Origin: Proteiniphilum acetatigenes DSM 18083
Lineage (GTDB): Bacteria; Bacteroidota; Bacteroidia; Bacteroidales; Dysgonomonadaceae
Direction: 5' to 3'
Length of the DNA: 64,000 nucleotides
Assembly: GCF_000380985.1 (NCBI RefSeq)
Contig: NZ_KB905698.1
Coordinates: 1 to 64,000, forward strand
The translations under genes were made by a program, and so were the position numbers. How positions within the stretch are numbered: the stretch's first letter is position 1; each line of letters begins with the position of its first letter. Below, one piece after another: positions 62,830-64,000 of this stretch. The notes beneath the pieces were generated by a model that was not told the origin of the DNA, did not search any database, and worked only from the letters and a program-made list of their open reading frames with translations.

Positions 62830-64000
62830 TCATTCTTTCACCTTCTCCTTGTATATCTCCCATCTGTCTATCACATCGCGTACATATTTGATTGTTTCAT
62901 CTGCCCTGAAATAACCGTTCTTACAAACCGGATCGCTGTAATACTGCTCTAAACGTTTCAATTGCAGATAACGTTCCACATTCCCTTCCCAAACCTCTTT
63001 ATCACCACCGTATTTTTCGGTGAGTGCCAATGCATCGAATACATGGCCGAGGCCTCCGTTATAAGCAGCTAAAGCCATTTTTATTCTCTCATCAGGATTA
63101 TTTATAAAACGGAAAATGTGAAGCAGATTTTTCAGGTATTCCGTACCTGCACTTATGTTTTTCTCAGGATCAAAAAGTTGCCCTCCTTCTGCACCCAACG
63201 AAGCGGCAGTAGCCGGCATTAATCCCATCAGTCCTGTAGCACCCGCCCATGATTGTCCTTCCGTCTCGAATCTGGACTCCTGATAGGAAACCGAAGCAAG
63301 CAGCCGCCAGTCGATTCCCGACTCTTTCCCATATCGTTTGAAATAGGAATCAAAAGGGGAAATAACCCCATGGCCGGAAATCTCCCGGAAAGAGGGGCGG
63401 CCAATATTAGAGTACCCTTTTGTTTCTTCAAAATAGCGTTTAACGATCCGTAAGAAGGCCGATTCGGAAGAGCGGTTTTCAATCCAGCTATTCAGGGAAT
63501 CGGCAAGCAGGGGGGTGTCTTTTCTCACCACCCACGAAGAGCGTTGGTCGAAACTGACCGGGAGGTTTACATTCAGATTTCCAAAATAGGTATGATTGAC
63601 CAAAGCCAGGTCATCGTCGGCTACTGTATAGGCGATCTCCCCTCGCGAAACCATCCGGATCAGGTCTTCAACCACGATAGTGTCACTGTCAACCTTATCT
63701 ATCACGATGCCTCCACCCAACTCATTATTCAGATTGTTTATCCTGTCGAGATACTTCGACTTATCAATCACCGTCACCTGCTTACCGATTAAACCGGTCA
63801 CATCCGTCAACAGGGTATCTCCCTGTCCCGCACGTTGTACCAACACCTGATGTGAAATTTGCCGGAGCCCGCAATATAGTATTGAATCTTTCAAAGCATT
63901 GGTGACCGGTATACTGTAAGCAATTACATCAGCTTCCTTGTTTTGTAGCATCTCTACCATAGTTCCTGTATTCCCGGCCACAATAATCTCCGGGACTAAT
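62830..64000 (-). CDS. mltF: Membrane-bound lytic murein transglycosylase F-like protein, N-terminus cut by window edge
   Basis: About 389 residues are visible. The N-terminal part is a solute-binding (SBP_bac_3) domain (NTGTMVEMLQNKEADVIAYS, LTDVTGLIGKQVTVIDKSKY, VEDLIRMVSRGEIAYTVADD). The C-terminal half is an SLT domain with the catalytic Glu in VSYQESRFETEGQSW, then GATGLMGLMPATAASLG, NISAGTEYLKNLL and ALAAYNGGLGHV. This order is that of MltF, which cleaves the glycan strands of peptidoglycan to anhydro-muropeptides. The reading frame is open to the right edge, so the signal peptide is outside the window. Confidence 0.9.
   Translation of the reverse strand, partial: LVPEIIVAGNTGTMVEMLQNKEADVIAYSIPVTNALKDSILYCGLRQISHQVLVQRAGQGDTLLTDVTGLIGKQVTVIDKSKYLDRINNLNNELGGGIVIDKVDSDTIVVEDLIRMVSRGEIAYTVADDDLALVNHTYFGNLNVNLPVSFDQRSSWVVRKDTPLLADSLNSWIENRSSESAFLRIVKRYFEETKGYSNIGRPSFREISGHGVISPFDSYFKRYGKESGIDWRLLASVSYQESRFETEGQSWAGATGLMGLMPATAASLGAEGGQLFDPEKNISAGTEYLKNLLHIFRFINNPDERIKMALAAYNGGLGHVFDALALTEKYGGDKEVWEGNVERYLQLKRLEQYYSDPVCKNGYFRADETIKYVRDVIDRWEIYKEKVKE

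Noticed and set aside
1-64000. CRISPR arrays, tRNA, rRNA or prophage genes
   Set aside because: No regularly spaced repeat-spacer array, cloverleaf-like sequence, rRNA segment or phage structural gene was recognised. The only array-like repeats are the IS21 end and the simple intergenic repeats.

Overview
The window looks like a chromosomal segment of an anaerobic Bacteroidales bacterium, probably near the Dysgonomonadaceae/Porphyromonadaceae (Proteiniphilum- or Petrimonas-like). The grounds are a SusC/SusD polysaccharide utilization locus with a hybrid two-component regulator, a PorX-type response regulator, a UpxY capsule antiterminator, a HYC_CC_PP-like metal protein and repeated TAnnTTTG-type promoter boxes. 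The genus is inference; there is no rRNA in the window.

Region 1 (1-1005) is a scar. It holds the left end of an IS21-family element (start of istA plus 24-bp-spaced terminal repeats), then fragments of an ImmA/IrrE metallopeptidase gene and of an overlapping PIN-like (DUF4411-type) gene.

Region 2 (1006-21495, all minus strand) is a complete Wzx/Wzy-type capsule or exopolysaccharide operon. Read in the direction of transcription it runs: UpxY antiterminator, WecA-like initiating transferase, Wza exporter, Wzc tyrosine kinase, a TviC/TviB-like pair (predicted to make UDP-GalNAcA), Wzx flippase, an SDR enzyme and a ThDP (thiamine diphosphate) enzyme, glycosyltransferases, a pyruvyltransferase, a probable polymerase, a glycosyltransferase, an adenylate-forming CapK/PaaK-like enzyme, and a final glycosyltransferase. 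The 5' half has ordinary host composition, while the serotype-specific part (about 1.0-14.0 kb) is clearly AT-rich.

Region 3 (21496-24871) joins the capsule operon to thrS-infC. The 0.6-kb gap between upxY and infC has divergent promoter boxes, a likely plus-strand terminator and a candidate small RNA. The rpmI-rplT genes that usually follow infC are absent. The thrS leader can form two mutually exclusive structures.

Region 4 (24933-36088) contains a metal-related operon (HYC_CC_PP-like protein, TonB receptor, HMA-like protein), a TPR protein, tsaE and porX. On the plus strand it has a DUF1080 lipoprotein, an ornithine aminotransferase, a CtlX-type hydrolase and mscL.

Region 5 (36194-54799, minus) is a beta-1,4-galactan-type PUL: HTCS regulator, clan GH-A glycosidase, SusC, SusD, SusE-like protein, GH53 endogalactanase and GH2 beta-galactosidase. 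It lies exactly between two genes that are normally neighbours, a TIGR03916-like radical SAM protein and a TIGR03915-like DNA metabolism protein. A 21-bp-spaced direct repeat upstream of the first glycosidase is a good candidate HTCS operator.

Region 6 (55017-64000) has a DUF6249/ECF sigma/membrane-protein cassette, a PPK2 kinase, an S41 protease, coaD, parE, a GNAT-like protein and an MltF-like lytic transglycosylase cut by the window edge. Simple 8-bp and 24-bp repeats recur in several intergenic gaps.
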